Below are positions 37,074-48,110 of a DNA stretch of 64,000 nucleotides, piece after piece. Below the pieces are notes generated by a model that worked only from the letters and a program-made list of their open reading frames with translations, was not told the DNA's origin and ran no database searches. This DNA comes from Alectoria sarmentosa. Lineage: Eukaryota > Ascomycota > Lecanoromycetes > Lecanorales > Parmeliaceae. How positions within the stretch are numbered: the first letter of the stretch is position 1; each line of letters begins with the position of its first letter. The translations under genes and the position numbers were made by a program. The DNA is taken from contig WOGZ01000108.1 in the NCBI GenBank assembly GCA_009733775.1, forward strand, positions 1 through 64,000, written 5' to 3'.

Positions 37074-38649
37074 GCGAAGATGATAACGGTGTTCGAGAGG
37101 AATGCCTAATGTATATATCACGACTCCAGACAGACGACTATCGCCGAATTGAACGCTATCGATCTAGTCCGGCTGTTGGCCAGCCTCGGACCACTCGCTT
37201 CGTGAATGAACCATCTTGAGCCAAGAGCCAGTCGTCTCCAGTGTACTGAACCCGAGGTACCATTTCCCAATCTCAAAGGTTCCTCGGTCTCAGGAAGGGC
37301 GAACTCTCGGACTCGCCTTGCCTCGGTGATGCAAATCTCATTGTTTCCTTCGTGGGATCCTGTAAAGACCACCCGATGAGCGTTAAATGAGCATCACAGC
37401 TTGCGATTCGACAATGAAACATCGACTCCCAGCTTCGTGGGATTGTCACCGGTACGGAGGGGGGGACAGAGGGGGGTACAGAGTGGGAGGCTGCCTGTTA
37501 GGGCGGCTTGGCCGCAGGGTTTTCAGCTGAATTAAGGTAAAATACGGGAAAGAACGACTCAAACAATCGGGTTCGATCTTCACCAGGCCGTCGAAGCAAA
37601 TGGGAAATTTGGAAAGTCTGATCTTGAAATGATGTCGCGTGGAAGAGGTAAAAAAAAAAGACCGAGTATCTGCTTGTGTCCGGAGACTAATCCCTGTACG
37701 ATGGTCATCCGGGACTGACGTGTCAGCCAAGGTGAGATACGAATCGGTGATGAATGATGATCGAGTGGAAACGAACCCGTGAACGATGTTCGGATGGATT
37801 TCCTTCTCTGGATCTCTGTAGAGTAGGACTCTGCGATCGTGCCGCACACTTAGCTCCAGGACCCCTGATACGCCGCCGCGGAGCATGCTCAGTTGGGGAA
37901 GAGACCCCAACCGCCCCTAGAGGCCGGCATAGAATAAGGACGTTCCAGGCCTAGTGGCAATGGCACACCCTTTCGAACAAGGCTTCGAGACTCCTCCTCA
38001 CACCACCACATGGGTCAATGTGCGCTCGGTCAGTCCTCAGTTAATTATCTTGACTCTGATATGTCTATGTAACCTACTTTACATACTAATTCATAGGCAT
38101 GTAATTATTTTCAATCGTTATTTATTAATAACAAGTATTCGGTTAGTTAAATTTTTCTTGTGAACGATGTTGACAACGTGACGTCATTTTTACTACAATG
38201 TATAAATTAATAACCTCATTGTTAAAGTTGTAAGAATAATGTTTTCTACTAACAAAATTTATAACATTCATATATAATAAAAATAATAAAATTCATGTCT
38301 GTATCATCCTATCCGCTGGCTTCGCTTACATATGCTTCTATTATCGTACTCTACCATTTCAATTCTTGTGGGCTAGCCAAGATGTTGCAGGTTTCCCTCA
38401 TGCAATCTGTGCTGCTTTGCCATGTGGCTGTTTCCACCCACATGACGGCCAGTGCGATTCACACCTAGTGCGGGGTTATACGAGCTTGCCTTGAATCCTT
38501 CCATCTTGCATACGAGGTCTTGTTGCTGTGATGCCAGATCCTTAAAAGATGTTACTTGTCGCCTTTCAATTTCTTCGCACTGCCGGTTCTGCTCCTTGTG
38601 TAATCAAATCAAAAGCCTGTTGCCACCTTGACATTGAAGGAAAGAAGCT
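37074..38649. other. Intergenic with an AT-rich islet
   Basis: No gene seen; a 154-codon minus ORF at 37446-37910 has no domain and arises in a low-constraint region. The part at about 38036-38300 is markedly AT-rich and sits in otherwise balanced DNA, like a small relic of a RIP-mutated repeat. Confidence 0.45.
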
Positions 38650-40127
38650 ATGGCAACCCCAACGACAGCGCCGACTCCAGAGCAGCTTCAGGCACTGTTG
38701 AATGGACCAGCCGGGACACCTCCTACTGGGGTAGTGCCCAGAACCCAGAACCCGCCCAATCTCAATGCTTTCCTCATCTTGACATTGACGTTGGTCTTGA
38801 CTTTCGGGACTTTGGCTGTCTTTATGCGCATGTATACAAAGTTGTTCATTATTCGATCCGTTGCATGTGAAGACTGTACGTTCCCACAACTTCCTCCCCC
38901 CCGCGCGAATACTGATTCTCCTTAGATGCTGTCATGCTAGGATGGGTAAGACCTTGGGGAGGGGGGGATTCCCGAGCCTCACTAATATTGACAAGTTAAT
39001 CCAAATTCCGGAGACCGTTCCACCTGTAATGATCATTAGGCATGGTGGCGGATCTCACATGTGGGACATACAATTGAAGACTTTCTTCGATATGCTCTAC
39101 GTATGACTTTTCTCCAAATACCCGATATATACAGAAAGAAACTCAACATCATTCTAGTGGGCCAACCTCTCTGCAATATTGTATTATCCTATTCTGTTCT
39201 TCGTCAAACTATCTATCCTCCTCCAGTACCTGAGAATCTTCGTGCCCAATAAAAAGGGAAATATGTCCACCTTTGTTGCAACACAAGTCTGTATTTGGAG
39301 TTGCTTCGCCACGTACCTGGTTGCTACTATTTCCGCCATTGCCCAATGCACCCCACGCGAGAAAATTTGGAACCCATTAATGACTACGGGTCATTGCATC
39401 GACGCCAGCGCTGAATACGTGTCTATTGCAATCTTCAATGTCATCACGGATTTCGCAATCTTGATCCTTCCGATGCCATCTCTTTGGAAATTACAAATGC
39501 CCTTGAAAAAAAAGATTTTGACGACAGCAGTATTTGCGACAGGTAGCCTGTAAGTATCTATCGACACTGCGTCATCGTCTGAGAGAAACCGCCCCCCCCT
39601 TGCCTCCCACTCGGGCGAAGATTTGCTGATCTCTTCGGGACGTTAGTGCTTGTGTGACATCTATCTTGCGCACATACTACGCTTGGCAGATTGTCCCATC
39701 ACACGACATCAGCTACAACTTGGTCAAGATGGGTTTCTGGACTTATGCCGAGATCGCCATTGGGACCATAGTCAGCTGCATGCCCGTAGTACCCAAGTTC
39801 TTCCGGCACTTCAGTCCTCGACTCTACGCGCCTTTCGCTTCCAAATCCAAGCCTCGGCCCAGATCTCGATCTTCCGTCGTGATGGAACAGCCTCGAAATT
39901 CGGCGGAATCATCCAAGAAACTCTTCATCAAAGGCAGTCAAGACGAAACCGGTATCTCAGAGGTATGGAACCAAGCTTATCACCCGTCGGCCGCCGAGGT
40001 CAAGGACGAGTATCTCTCGCTGGACGGATATGACGCTGTGCTACCAAGAAGGGACACGGCAATTGAACCAGCCCCCAAGTTGGCAAAGGGCACCGCTACA
40101 AAACGAGATGATTTGGAGCGCGGCTAG
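38650..40127 (+). CDS. Fungal rhodopsin-domain (PTH11-like) membrane receptor, five exons
   Basis: Second member of the fungal rhodopsin-domain family in the window, 407 residues. Exons: 38650-38875, 38926-38945, 38996-39100, 39158-39549, 39647-40127; phases agree and the sum is 408 codons. Landmarks: CEDYAVMLGW after helix 2, RHGGGSHMWDI in the second extracellular loop, FFVKLSILLQYLRIF, AQCTPREKIWNP with the paired Cys, TDFAILILPMPSLWKLQM and YAWQIVPSHDISYN. The tail is Ser/Arg-rich. A 20-nt exon 2 is needed to hold phase, and exon 3 start is the least certain point. The two receptors share architecture but are too divergent to be a recent duplicate. Ligand and pathway unknown. Confidence 0.85.
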
Positions 40128-41257
40128 GATGACTTCGCAATCGGAGGGACTATTTTTCCGCAACGGAGATGAATGTAGAGAAAGCGCAACAGCTACAAGC
40201 GGTATCGTGAAAGCTCGCCACAGCGGGACTGTGGGTTGGTGAGCGGCATAGGAGGTCAGAGCATGGTGGCCATGGCACATGGCCCATCGCATGGAGTGTT
40301 TCAGAAAAGCGGTCATAGCAGGAGACACGTGTCATGAAGGAGTTGTATATATACCCATCTTGCACCTGGCAATGGCTCTTCGTTGGATTTTATCTCTTTC
40401 AAAGCCACAGCGTTCATTGTCCCACCCACCCCTCCACCCACGCCTGTATACAGCTTCATTTTTCCACTCCGGTTCCATGTCGTACAGACACGGGGAGGTT
40501 TATCTTCGCGCTGGGGTGACGAGGAATATGCCCGTTCTGGCCTCTATTCGCTACCAGTACTCAGCCCTGGGGTTGGAAACGGCCCAATCATTGTCATGAG
40601 TATTACCCTCATTCTTGTGTGTGTATGTGCGATGTGTACATTTCGAGTATGCAAGCACCAAGGCCCCCAATCCAAAAGTCTAAATGACCTGACCGGTGAT
40701 TAATAAGTCTTCCCCCTTGACTGTGCACCTCAGACGCACAATCGCTCCGTCTAGCCACTCGTGCTGGAAGTCGTGACACGTTAGTCGAGAATGCCATTGC
40801 TCTGTTTCTCCCTTCTCAAAATTTAAACGGCTTCGGGCTGAGCGGGTGGCAAAGGCAACACCAGATCTCGACAAATCTCGGCGTAGGCAGTCCCGTAAGC
40901 CTTTTCACGATTATTCATGCTGGCGTCAACTTTCATACAGCGTGCAGCGTGCAGCGAGTTTGAGATGGGGTATAGCGTTCAAGGGAGGGAATTGAGAAGA
41001 AAGTGGGAAGAAGGGAGGATTTGGGAGATGGCGGAGAAGTGGTGGGGGAGGATTCTGGTGGTTTGATGGCTTGACAGGACTGGTCATGAATGAGAGAAAG
41101 AGGAACAATCTCTGATTACTTGGTTGTTCTCGTAATCTGCCAAAGCCCAAAGTCTCCCGTTTTCAGATACATCTGAACGCCCTCAGAATCCCTCAAGATT
41201 CTGTATGCGCGGCGATGCTCATACATGTCCAGAATCATTTTCTCGTTCGCACATGGA
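40128..41257. other. Intergenic, no gene seen
   Basis: Several ORFs of 60-106 codons at 40279-40703 overlap in different frames and lack domains. This interval holds the convergent ends of the receptor gene and the membrane-protein gene. Confidence 0.45.
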
Positions 41258-42778
41258 TCAAGCAGTCGCAGCTCGAGGAATGGGTCCGATTATCCTCTCA
41301 TCCTTTGGCTCCAAGTATCTCGCCATTGCCGTCTCATACTCCCCCGCCCGGCCCTCTCTTCCTTCATCGATTCCTTTCTTTCCCTCCCACACCAAACACG
41401 CTTTCCCCCAAAGCACCTTGATCAAGCCCCCAACTCCAAGTATAAAGGGAATCAGCTGCCCCAAACTCGACAGGGACTGCAGCCCGCCGACGTGATTCCA
41501 CACCAGCGTCAACTCGATTTGCGCAATCAGGAGGGCAATGAATGCAAGCTGCTGGGATGCTGCGAACGCCCACTTGGCTGTGGAGTTGGGCACGGCGATC
41601 TGGGACAGATGCAGGTCCGAAGCGATGGTGAAGTGGCGCCAGTCCGGCGTCTCGGAGCTCCGGTCGAGCTCGTACATGCGGTTTATGATGCGCGGCCATT
41701 TCCACGGCGCGACGGCTCCCATGGCAATCAAGTGTAGACTCACTCCGTGTCGGAGGCTGCTTGATGGCTTGTTGGTCCATATCGATCGCAGAGCGCCAGA
41801 AGCGCATTGTAAGTAGGGGGTTGGATCTGAACACCGGGTTTTCTGATGCGGAAGATAGAATTTGAAGCACCCAAGGTGGGCGATTCGCCTCCTGCCCGGT
41901 ACGGCGGTATTTTCTGGATAGATTGACATTAACAGATCGAGATACTTCTGTGCTTTGCCCACTCCCTCCAAAATTGCGCGGTCCCTGTCAGAAGCCTTTT
42001 TCAACGTAATAGTGTTTTCGCTTTTGCTCTCTAGGAAAGTTGAGTGACTGCTGATACTGCTCTGTGTATTATCAGAGGCTTTCTCCACAGTCGCGAGCTT
42101 TACAATCCGTGACTGTTTTGAGGTATAAGATTGCGGCTCTGAAGTATGTTTGTTGGGCTTTGACACGTTCCGAAATGCAGTGACAGCCTTAACGAACGAA
42201 GCTCGGGTGTTTCTCATTCGAAAGTCGTATATGAGCGTTGCAGCATCCCGCGAAGCGTAACTCGGAGCAGTCCAGGTCGCAGCGAAGAGTGACTGGACTC
42301 TCATCACAGTCCTCAACCACCCATAAAATCCTACTCTCCAGAAATAGAACGTATATGTACCACAAGGTGTAGCAAGCATGACATTCAACCCCTTCCACCA
42401 GAAACATACATTGAACAATGCTCCAAACATTATAATAGTCACTCTCAGAAGTAGCCGTTCCCGAGAGGTCTCTCTATATTTTGTTGCGTAGCGCGCTGTT
42501 TCGGTGATACCGACCAGTCCAATCACAATGCCAATCTGGAGCAATAAGAACGCATGAACAGCGTAGGTACTTTGAGCGTTGATAAAGTAGATGAAGCCCA
42601 CGATGATCAAGGCGAGCAAAAAGAGATTATTGACTGCGCGTAACTGCTTCGCTTCCCGAAAATAGAAATAATTCGAGAACCAGACTGCGAGAACTTGCGT
42701 GTAGTAGCCAATGCGAATGCCTATACCGAAGATATCAGAGTTGCCTGCGAATCCACAGGCCATGAGTGCGCTCCTCAT
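41258..42778 (-). CDS. Polytopic membrane protein of unknown function
   Basis: Intronless gene of about 506 residues. I do not recognise the family. The start is set at the ATG at 42778 (RSALMACGFAGNSD follows), because the frame upstream is open only through non-ATG codons. The N-terminal half has about six hydrophobic helices, including FGIGIRIGYYTQVLAVWFSNYF, a pattern seen in other uncharacterised fungal proteins. A polar, Ser/Thr/Lys-rich loop covers roughly residues 190-280. The C-terminal third has two more helices (LAFIALLIAQIELTLVWNHV and a Gly/Leu-rich one) and ends with a basic tail. No enzyme or transporter motif is visible. Long length without frameshifts supports a real gene. 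Confidence 0.75.
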   Translation of the reverse strand: MRSALMACGFAGNSDIFGIGIRIGYYTQVLAVWFSNYFYFREAKQLRAVNNLFLLALIIVGFIYFINAQSTYAVHAFLLLQIGIVIGLVGITETARYATKYRETSRERLLLRVTIIMFGALFNVCFWWKGLNVMLATPCGTYTFYFWRVGFYGWLRTVMRVQSLFAATWTAPSYASRDAATLIYDFRMRNTRASFVKAVTAFRNVSKPNKHTSEPQSYTSKQSRIVKLATVEKASDNTQSSISSHSTFLESKSENTITLKKASDRDRAILEGVGKAQKYLDLLMSIYPENTAVPGRRRIAHLGCFKFYLPHQKTRCSDPTPYLQCASGALRSIWTNKPSSSLRHGVSLHLIAMGAVAPWKWPRIINRMYELDRSSETPDWRHFTIASDLHLSQIAVPNSTAKWAFAASQQLAFIALLIAQIELTLVWNHVGGLQSLSSLGQLIPFILGVGGLIKVLWGKACLVWEGKKGIDEGREGRAGEYETAMARYLEPKDERIIGPIPRAATA

Positions 42779-43705
42779 TGACGAAGAGCCGATCGTGACT
42801 TCAGGCAAAGAGAGACCGGGAAAAAACGTAAAAAAGTCGAATCCATCGTCAATGCTCAAAATATCGGGGACTATATAAATATGCTATCTGGTGATCCGTG
42901 CAGAAACAAGAAAACGGGAAAGGAAGATTGATAATCACTGCAGAGTCTGAGAAAAGATATGTGGGATGTCCAAGATAGCCGCCAACATCTGTTTCAGGAC
43001 GATGAGCTTAAAATCTATCCATTCAACGCATGAGCTGCTCAGGGGACGGACGCCATCAGCGAAGCGGGATTCCTTTTGACAGTTGGCTGACGTGCCCAGG
43101 TTACACAGCCGGTTACACAGGCATCTGGAGCCTCCTTCTGCTCGTGCATTAGGCTACTACGCCACGTAGGCGCTCCTGCAAATGCATGCATGACAAGACA
43201 CGGCCAAGCAGCCGATAAAATTCTCCCACAATGTCCCCTCACCGAGAGCTGTTTTCATCCCGTCTTTGGCATCCGAATCATGTGGTGAAGATGCCACCAG
43301 AGCGATCGTCGTGAGCGAAGACTATGTTGTAGTGCTGATCTTCCTAACAACAGACTTCCCATCGCTTCCGGCCTCCCGTAATGAATTTACCGCCGCAGCC
43401 ATTGAACCCCTGTCTTCTTCAAACCGGTTTCTTCGGGGCATGTTCAGTCTTGGGATCGGCAGAGTGCCCCTGGGCCGCGTGAGAGTATAAGATGAGGGGC
43501 ATCGCGTTTTATTTTTTGTCGCGTTGCCCAACCTTCAAGGCCCATCAAGCAGCTGCATAGTCTCTGCAAATCACAGTTTTCTGTATATATATAAAAACAA
43601 AGGTACGTGTCTCGAGCAGTTGTCGAGGAGGTTTTGAGCGTCTCTGACCGTCCCTCGGAAGGCACATTTCTGAGCCCCAGACGACCCTCACTTTCCTCAA
43701 ACGCC
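42779..43705. other. Intergenic, no gene seen
   Basis: Upstream region of the membrane-protein gene. Short ORFs without motifs; a TATATATATA stretch near 43585 lies about 120 bp before the small cysteine-rich ORF and could serve as its TATA region. Confidence 0.4.
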
Positions 43706-43879
43706 ATGTGTACCGAATCCACCTCCAGCCCTGTCAACTGCGTCCTTCCAGGCTCCGCCACGAGCTCCATCATCAAGCCTGCTGGGGCAGCACCAGGCAA
43801 AACCAAATGCCTCGACTGCGATTGTGGCGGGTTTGACTGCTGCGTCTGCTGCATTCCGGACTGTTGTATCGTCATGTAG
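43706..43879 (+). CDS. Small cysteine-rich tail protein (CYSTM-like), 57 residues
   Basis: Short ORF whose last 23 residues hold nine cysteines: KCLDCDCGGFDCCVCC then IPDCCIVM. The N-terminus is Ser/Thr/Pro-rich and there is no signal peptide, so it is not a typical secreted effector. A polar N-terminus with a Cys-packed C-terminus resembles the cysteine-rich CYSTM proteins of eukaryotes, which attach to membranes, or a palmitoylated peptide. The ATG has G at -3. The frame stays open 33 codons further upstream without an ATG. Without expression data this small gene is tentative. Confidence 0.45.
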   Translation: MCTESTSSPVNCVLPGSATSSIIKPAGAAPGKTKCLDCDCGGFDCCVCCIPDCCIVM

Positions 43880-44552
43880 ACTGCACACATTGGAAATGTG
43901 ACGTTGTGTTGGGAGGAGGGGGATTGGGGGTTCGTCAAGTCTCAAAGGATGGAGAAGAGATGGGGAAGAAATCCAGCGTTGGAATTATAGGATGGGATAC
44001 CTACTATGATATTGTGGAATTCTCAATACGCACCTTGAACGAGGGAGGCGAAATAAAAATCTTATAGGTTTCTTTGACATAAAACGATGTGTAATCACAT
44101 GGAAGCTGAAATCTTGTATAATGGTGTTTCGTGAATGAATTAAGAGAAAAAGATTGCGAGTCGCTTTTGCTTGTTGCATGTTGCTCGATGCCCGACGCCC
44201 GATGTTACTCAGAGAAGACTCAAAGAAGACCATCGGGTAGTCTATCGTTGCATGTTCCAAATATTGTTAGTTGATTCTATTGAGTCCGACATGGCTATAT
44301 GGCTATCGGTACGTCGGCCAAGCTTGTTTGAGCAATGAGCTTGTGGCAACCAGCATACCATTATCTATATAGAACTTGAGCAGGGGAGGATTTACGACAC
44401 GTCATCTCAAACAATATCAGGATGAACGATAGCCACATGTCCCCCAGGATCGATGCTCAGCTATTACGTATCATTGTAAATACAAATATCTTAATGTAAA
44501 ACAATTACTGGGTATCCGCGGAAAGAGTATGAGTACAAACGTTGGCAAGACA
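43880..44552. other. Intergenic, no gene seen
   Basis: Holds the 3' end region of the coiled-coil gene and of the cysteine-rich ORF. No motif recognised. Confidence 0.4.
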
Positions 44553-47500
44553 CTATCCTAAGTCGACTTTTGCCATAGAACTTGCATCCGCAGGATCCAT
44601 GAGTTGCGTCTTCATCTCCTGCAGCTCGCTTGCAAACCGATCCCAGACATCCGCTCTCTTCATCCATTCCTGCTCACGCAATTCGCTTTCCGCGGCCATG
44701 TCGGTCTTGAGAGATTCGAGGTCAATCATCTGAGCGGCCTGATGCCTTCCCAGCATGGACAGCTCCCCTCGAAGTTGGTGATGAGTGTATGGTCCTGTCT
44801 CCGGAGTATCAGTGATCTGGGCTTGTAGCCCCTCGATCTGCTTTTGCAAATTGGTGATTGTCGCCTTATCCTGATGGCTTTCCAAATTGGCAAGCTCCAG
44901 TGTGTTCTTCAATAGGGCACTTTCGACAGCTACTTCGTTTTGATCTAGGTCTGCGCCGACTGTGGAGTTGGTAATTTGGGTTTTTAATTCCTCAATCTCC
45001 TCTTGTAGATTGCTGACTGTCCCCTTGGCTTGGCGAATTTGGATATCAGAAAGCTCAAGCTTGTCCTTCAGCAAGGCGACATCCACGACGGCTTCGTTTC
45101 GATCAAGGTTCGTGTCCGCTGATTGTTCGGCAAGCTGGGTCTGCAGCTTCTCGGTTTCGTTCTGCAGGGCGCTGATTGTGCCTTTGTGTAAATGAATCTC
45201 CAAGTCTGCAAGCTCGAGTTTGTCTTTTAGAAGAGCAACATCCACAGCTGCTTCATTTCCGTCAAGATTGTTGTCCGTCGAAAGTTCGGCAAGTTGGGCT
45301 TGTAGCCCCCGGGTTTGCCTTTGAAGGTCAGAAACCGCTTGTTGATCTTGCTCGAAACGCCTGTCGGCAAGCTCCAACTTGTCCCTCAACAAGGCGGTTT
45401 CCACAGCTGCTTCACTTCGCTCAAGTTCCTTATTTTTCATGAAACCCTGCAGAGAAGTAAGTTGACCCACTGCTTCGCTTCGCTTGAGGTCTAGATCATC
45501 CAAAGAGGCTTTGAGAGTGGCTACTTCATCTATTGCTTCGCTCCGCTTCTGATCCACATCATCTACCTTTCGTCTGAGAGCGGTAATCTCCTCTACGGCA
45601 GTCGCGTAGATGGTGCGTAGACTTTGGAGCTCCTCCTCCACTGCTTCACTTTGTTTCTGCTCTACGTCCTGGATCGTTCTTTTGAGAGCGGTGATCTCTT
45701 CGACTGCAGTAGCGTAGATTGTCCGTAGGCTTTGGAGCTCTTCTTCATATTTGAGGGTCGCAGTCCGGAGCTCTTGCTCATATTTCACGGCGGCTTCCCT
45801 ACCAGAGTCCTCTATCTGAAGATTCAGATCTCTTAATGTCGAGTCGAGTGAAGCCATGTGACCAGTTGCCGTCTCCAACTTATTCTGCAGACGCGCTGTT
45901 TCCTCCTCGTGTTTCCAGGCTGCTTCTCTTGATTCCTGTTCCTTTTTGAGCAATCCATCCTCAAGCTCCTTGTATTTGATCTTTTCTTCCTCAAGCTCCT
46001 GATCACATTTGGTAGTCACCCCTCGGAGCTTCTGTTGGTGTTCGTGGTTGACACGCTCTATTTCGTCTACATGATTTGTAGCTACATCCCCAAGCTCTCG
46101 CTGAAGTCTTTGGGTTACAGCCCTGAGCTCTCCAATTTGGGAGGCCGCACTCGCGGCTTCTTCTCGGTGCTTCGCAATGATAACATCAGTTGCTTGTTGG
46201 GTTTTGATAGCTGCGTTACCCAGCTCTTGTCCATTTTTCGTGATAATCTCCCCAAGCTCGTCTTGATGTTTTTCTATCATAGTCTGCATCTCTTGCTGAT
46301 GTTTAGTGGCCGAAGTTCCTGACTCTTGTTCGTCTCTCGTGCTGGCAATCCTGAGATCCTCCAAATGCTTTGCTTCTAAGGTTTGGGACTCTTCCTGATA
46401 TTTGGCGGCGGCGTCTCCAAAGGCTTGCTCCTGTCTTGCAGCGGCAGTTTTGAGCTCTTCTTTGTGTTTGGCTATGAGGGTCTCGATCTCTTGCTGTTGA
46501 GTTGCGGCCGAGTCCTTGGATACTTGCTCGTTCATCGATCTAGCAGTCTTGATTTTCTCGTGATGCGTTATCATAAGATCCTCCATCTCTTGCTGGTTTC
46601 TCGAAGCCGTGTCTCTGGATTCCTGCTCATGCCTCTGATTTAGATCGCGAAGTATGGTTTGATGCTCCTCCTTTGCACCATTCATCTCCTGCACATGTTT
46701 CGTGGTTGCATACCGATGTTCTTGCTCAAGTCGAAGGAGCTTTTCCTGCAATTCCTCATACCTCCTGTTTACGCCCCAAAGTTCATGCTCGCGCTGCAAG
46801 ACATCATTCTGCAATGCATTTTGATATTTTGTGGTAGCGTCCCGAAGCTCTTGCTCATGTTGTTCGACTTTGCCCTGCAATTCTTGTTTGTGTCTTTTTT
46901 CCGCTTCCTTAAGTTCGTCTTTGTCAGCTTGATGGGCTTTCTCGACCTTTTCTTGGAGTTCCTGGACTAGATCGCTCATTTCCTTGATCTCCTGGTCCCT
47001 GGATCGCAGCAATTCATCTTGTTCCGCTCGAATCGTCTCCACTTCTGCTGATACTGCCGTTGCTGCTTCATCCAATTCACGCTTGTGCTTGGTCTGGAGC
47101 AACTGGAATTCGCCTTTAAGACTCAATACTGATTCTTTCGCTTCCTGCTCTCCGCGTTGGCCATGGGCTTTTCCCAACATTTCTTGTAACTCCTCGTCCT
47201 TCAGACTTAGAAGTTTTCTGTATTCCTCTTGTGCCTTACGATGAGTGGCTTCGAGATCAGAACTCTTTTTGCGAGCGTCGTCAACCTTTGATTCAAGAAG
47301 CGCGATCTGCGCCAAAAATGCAGCTTTCGTCTCTTCGTTTTTGAGTTCATTTGCGGTCCGGACTCCATTGATTCGGGCTTGCAATTCTTGTGTTTCTGCA
47401 TCTTTCGTGATGTGTAAGCCCTGGATCTCCTCTTGAAGGTCCCGAACCTCTCCGTCTTTGACAGCTATCCTGTGATTCAATTCCGCTAATCTTTGATGAT

Positions 47501-48110
47501 CCTGTAGAGTTGTCGCCCTCAAGGCTCCATCGAGGTCGTTTTCATCCTTAATTTGGTCGTCGTTGGCAGGTGTCTCTCCTGACTCAACAGCCTTCTGCGG
47601 GTCCAGATCCGACAAAGCGTTCTTCGAGCCGGGGGACCGTACCTCTCTTTGTGTGCTTGTATCAGCAAGACGTCTACCAGCCGTGGTATGCTTGGGGCTT
47701 GTTACTAGCAATTTTGTTTGTAATGAGGCTCCTGTTTTTGATGTCCTCGAAGTTGACTGTGCAGGTGTTGTAGTCCGTGGAGCACCGGCTCTCGTAGCTT
47801 GCGTCGGCTTGACCGGTTGAGTACCCTTGTTCTGGTTCGTCGGAGGAGAATCCGATCCGCCGGTCGTTGTCTGCCCTGCTCTTGATGTTGTCCTGCCAAA
47901 TGACGGGGCTTTAGCGACGGTTAACGGCTTCTTGGAGGCATGGACCTTGGACGTTTTGCTAAACCCATCGGCATCAAACCCTTTCGTCATATCTTCCTCT
48001 GGGGTTGTTCCTGTTTCGTTTTTCTTGGGACTGTTGCTCGCCCGCGCAGGTCTTTCAGCGGGAGGCTTTGTTGATTTCGGGACCGATGATTTGATAGTAT
48101 GCGACCACAT
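44553..48110 (-). CDS. Long coiled-coil protein with nested internal repeats, 1185 residues
   Basis: Intronless ORF. Residues 1-200 are basic, Ser/Thr/Pro-rich and disordered. From about 205 to 1150 it is almost continuous heptad or hendecad coiled coil (Glu, Lys, Gln, Leu, Ala). Three repeat types are visible: 33-residue units in the middle (about 46140-46536, with pattern QE...KH.EEL...), an almost exact pair of 36-residue units starting EEELQSLRTIYATAVEEITAL split at 45531-45746, and four 53-residue units (about 44814-45413) with ALLKDKLELAD. It probably forms a long rod; a cytoskeletal, septal-pore or spindle-pole scaffold is possible but not shown. It is divergent from the Helo-like gene at 48577, with 466 bp between start codons. 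Family not recognised. Confidence 0.85.
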   Translation of the reverse strand: MWSHTIKSSVPKSTKPPAERPARASNSPKKNETGTTPEEDMTKGFDADGFSKTSKVHASKKPLTVAKAPSFGRTTSRAGQTTTGGSDSPPTNQNKGTQPVKPTQATRAGAPRTTTPAQSTSRTSKTGASLQTKLLVTSPKHTTAGRRLADTSTQREVRSPGSKNALSDLDPQKAVESGETPANDDQIKDENDLDGALRATTLQDHQRLAELNHRIAVKDGEVRDLQEEIQGLHITKDAETQELQARINGVRTANELKNEETKAAFLAQIALLESKVDDARKKSSDLEATHRKAQEEYRKLLSLKDEELQEMLGKAHGQRGEQEAKESVLSLKGEFQLLQTKHKRELDEAATAVSAEVETIRAEQDELLRSRDQEIKEMSDLVQELQEKVEKAHQADKDELKEAEKRHKQELQGKVEQHEQELRDATTKYQNALQNDVLQREHELWGVNRRYEELQEKLLRLEQEHRYATTKHVQEMNGAKEEHQTILRDLNQRHEQESRDTASRNQQEMEDLMITHHEKIKTARSMNEQVSKDSAATQQQEIETLIAKHKEELKTAAARQEQAFGDAAAKYQEESQTLEAKHLEDLRIASTRDEQESGTSATKHQQEMQTMIEKHQDELGEIITKNGQELGNAAIKTQQATDVIIAKHREEAASAASQIGELRAVTQRLQRELGDVATNHVDEIERVNHEHQQKLRGVTTKCDQELEEEKIKYKELEDGLLKKEQESREAAWKHEEETARLQNKLETATGHMASLDSTLRDLNLQIEDSGREAAVKYEQELRTATLKYEEELQSLRTIYATAVEEITALKRTIQDVEQKQSEAVEEELQSLRTIYATAVEEITALRRKVDDVDQKRSEAIDEVATLKASLDDLDLKRSEAVGQLTSLQGFMKNKELERSEAAVETALLRDKLELADRRFEQDQQAVSDLQRQTRGLQAQLAELSTDNNLDGNEAAVDVALLKDKLELADLEIHLHKGTISALQNETEKLQTQLAEQSADTNLDRNEAVVDVALLKDKLELSDIQIRQAKGTVSNLQEEIEELKTQITNSTVGADLDQNEVAVESALLKNTLELANLESHQDKATITNLQKQIEGLQAQITDTPETGPYTHHQLRGELSMLGRHQAAQMIDLESLKTDMAAESELREQEWMKRADVWDRFASELQEMKTQLMDPADASSMAKVDLG

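Noticed and set aside
37446..37910. 154-codon minus-strand ORF
   Set aside because: Low-complexity Pro/Ser/Arg content without motif and overlapped by other ORFs; probably chance in an intergenic region.
40279..40703. Cluster of three overlapping plus ORFs of up to 106 codons
   Set aside because: Different frames over the same bases, no domain, located in a 3' flank.
43444..43938. 164-codon minus ORF opposite the cysteine-rich ORF
   Set aside because: It is the opposite-strand shadow of the Cys-rich reading frame and has no motif of its own.
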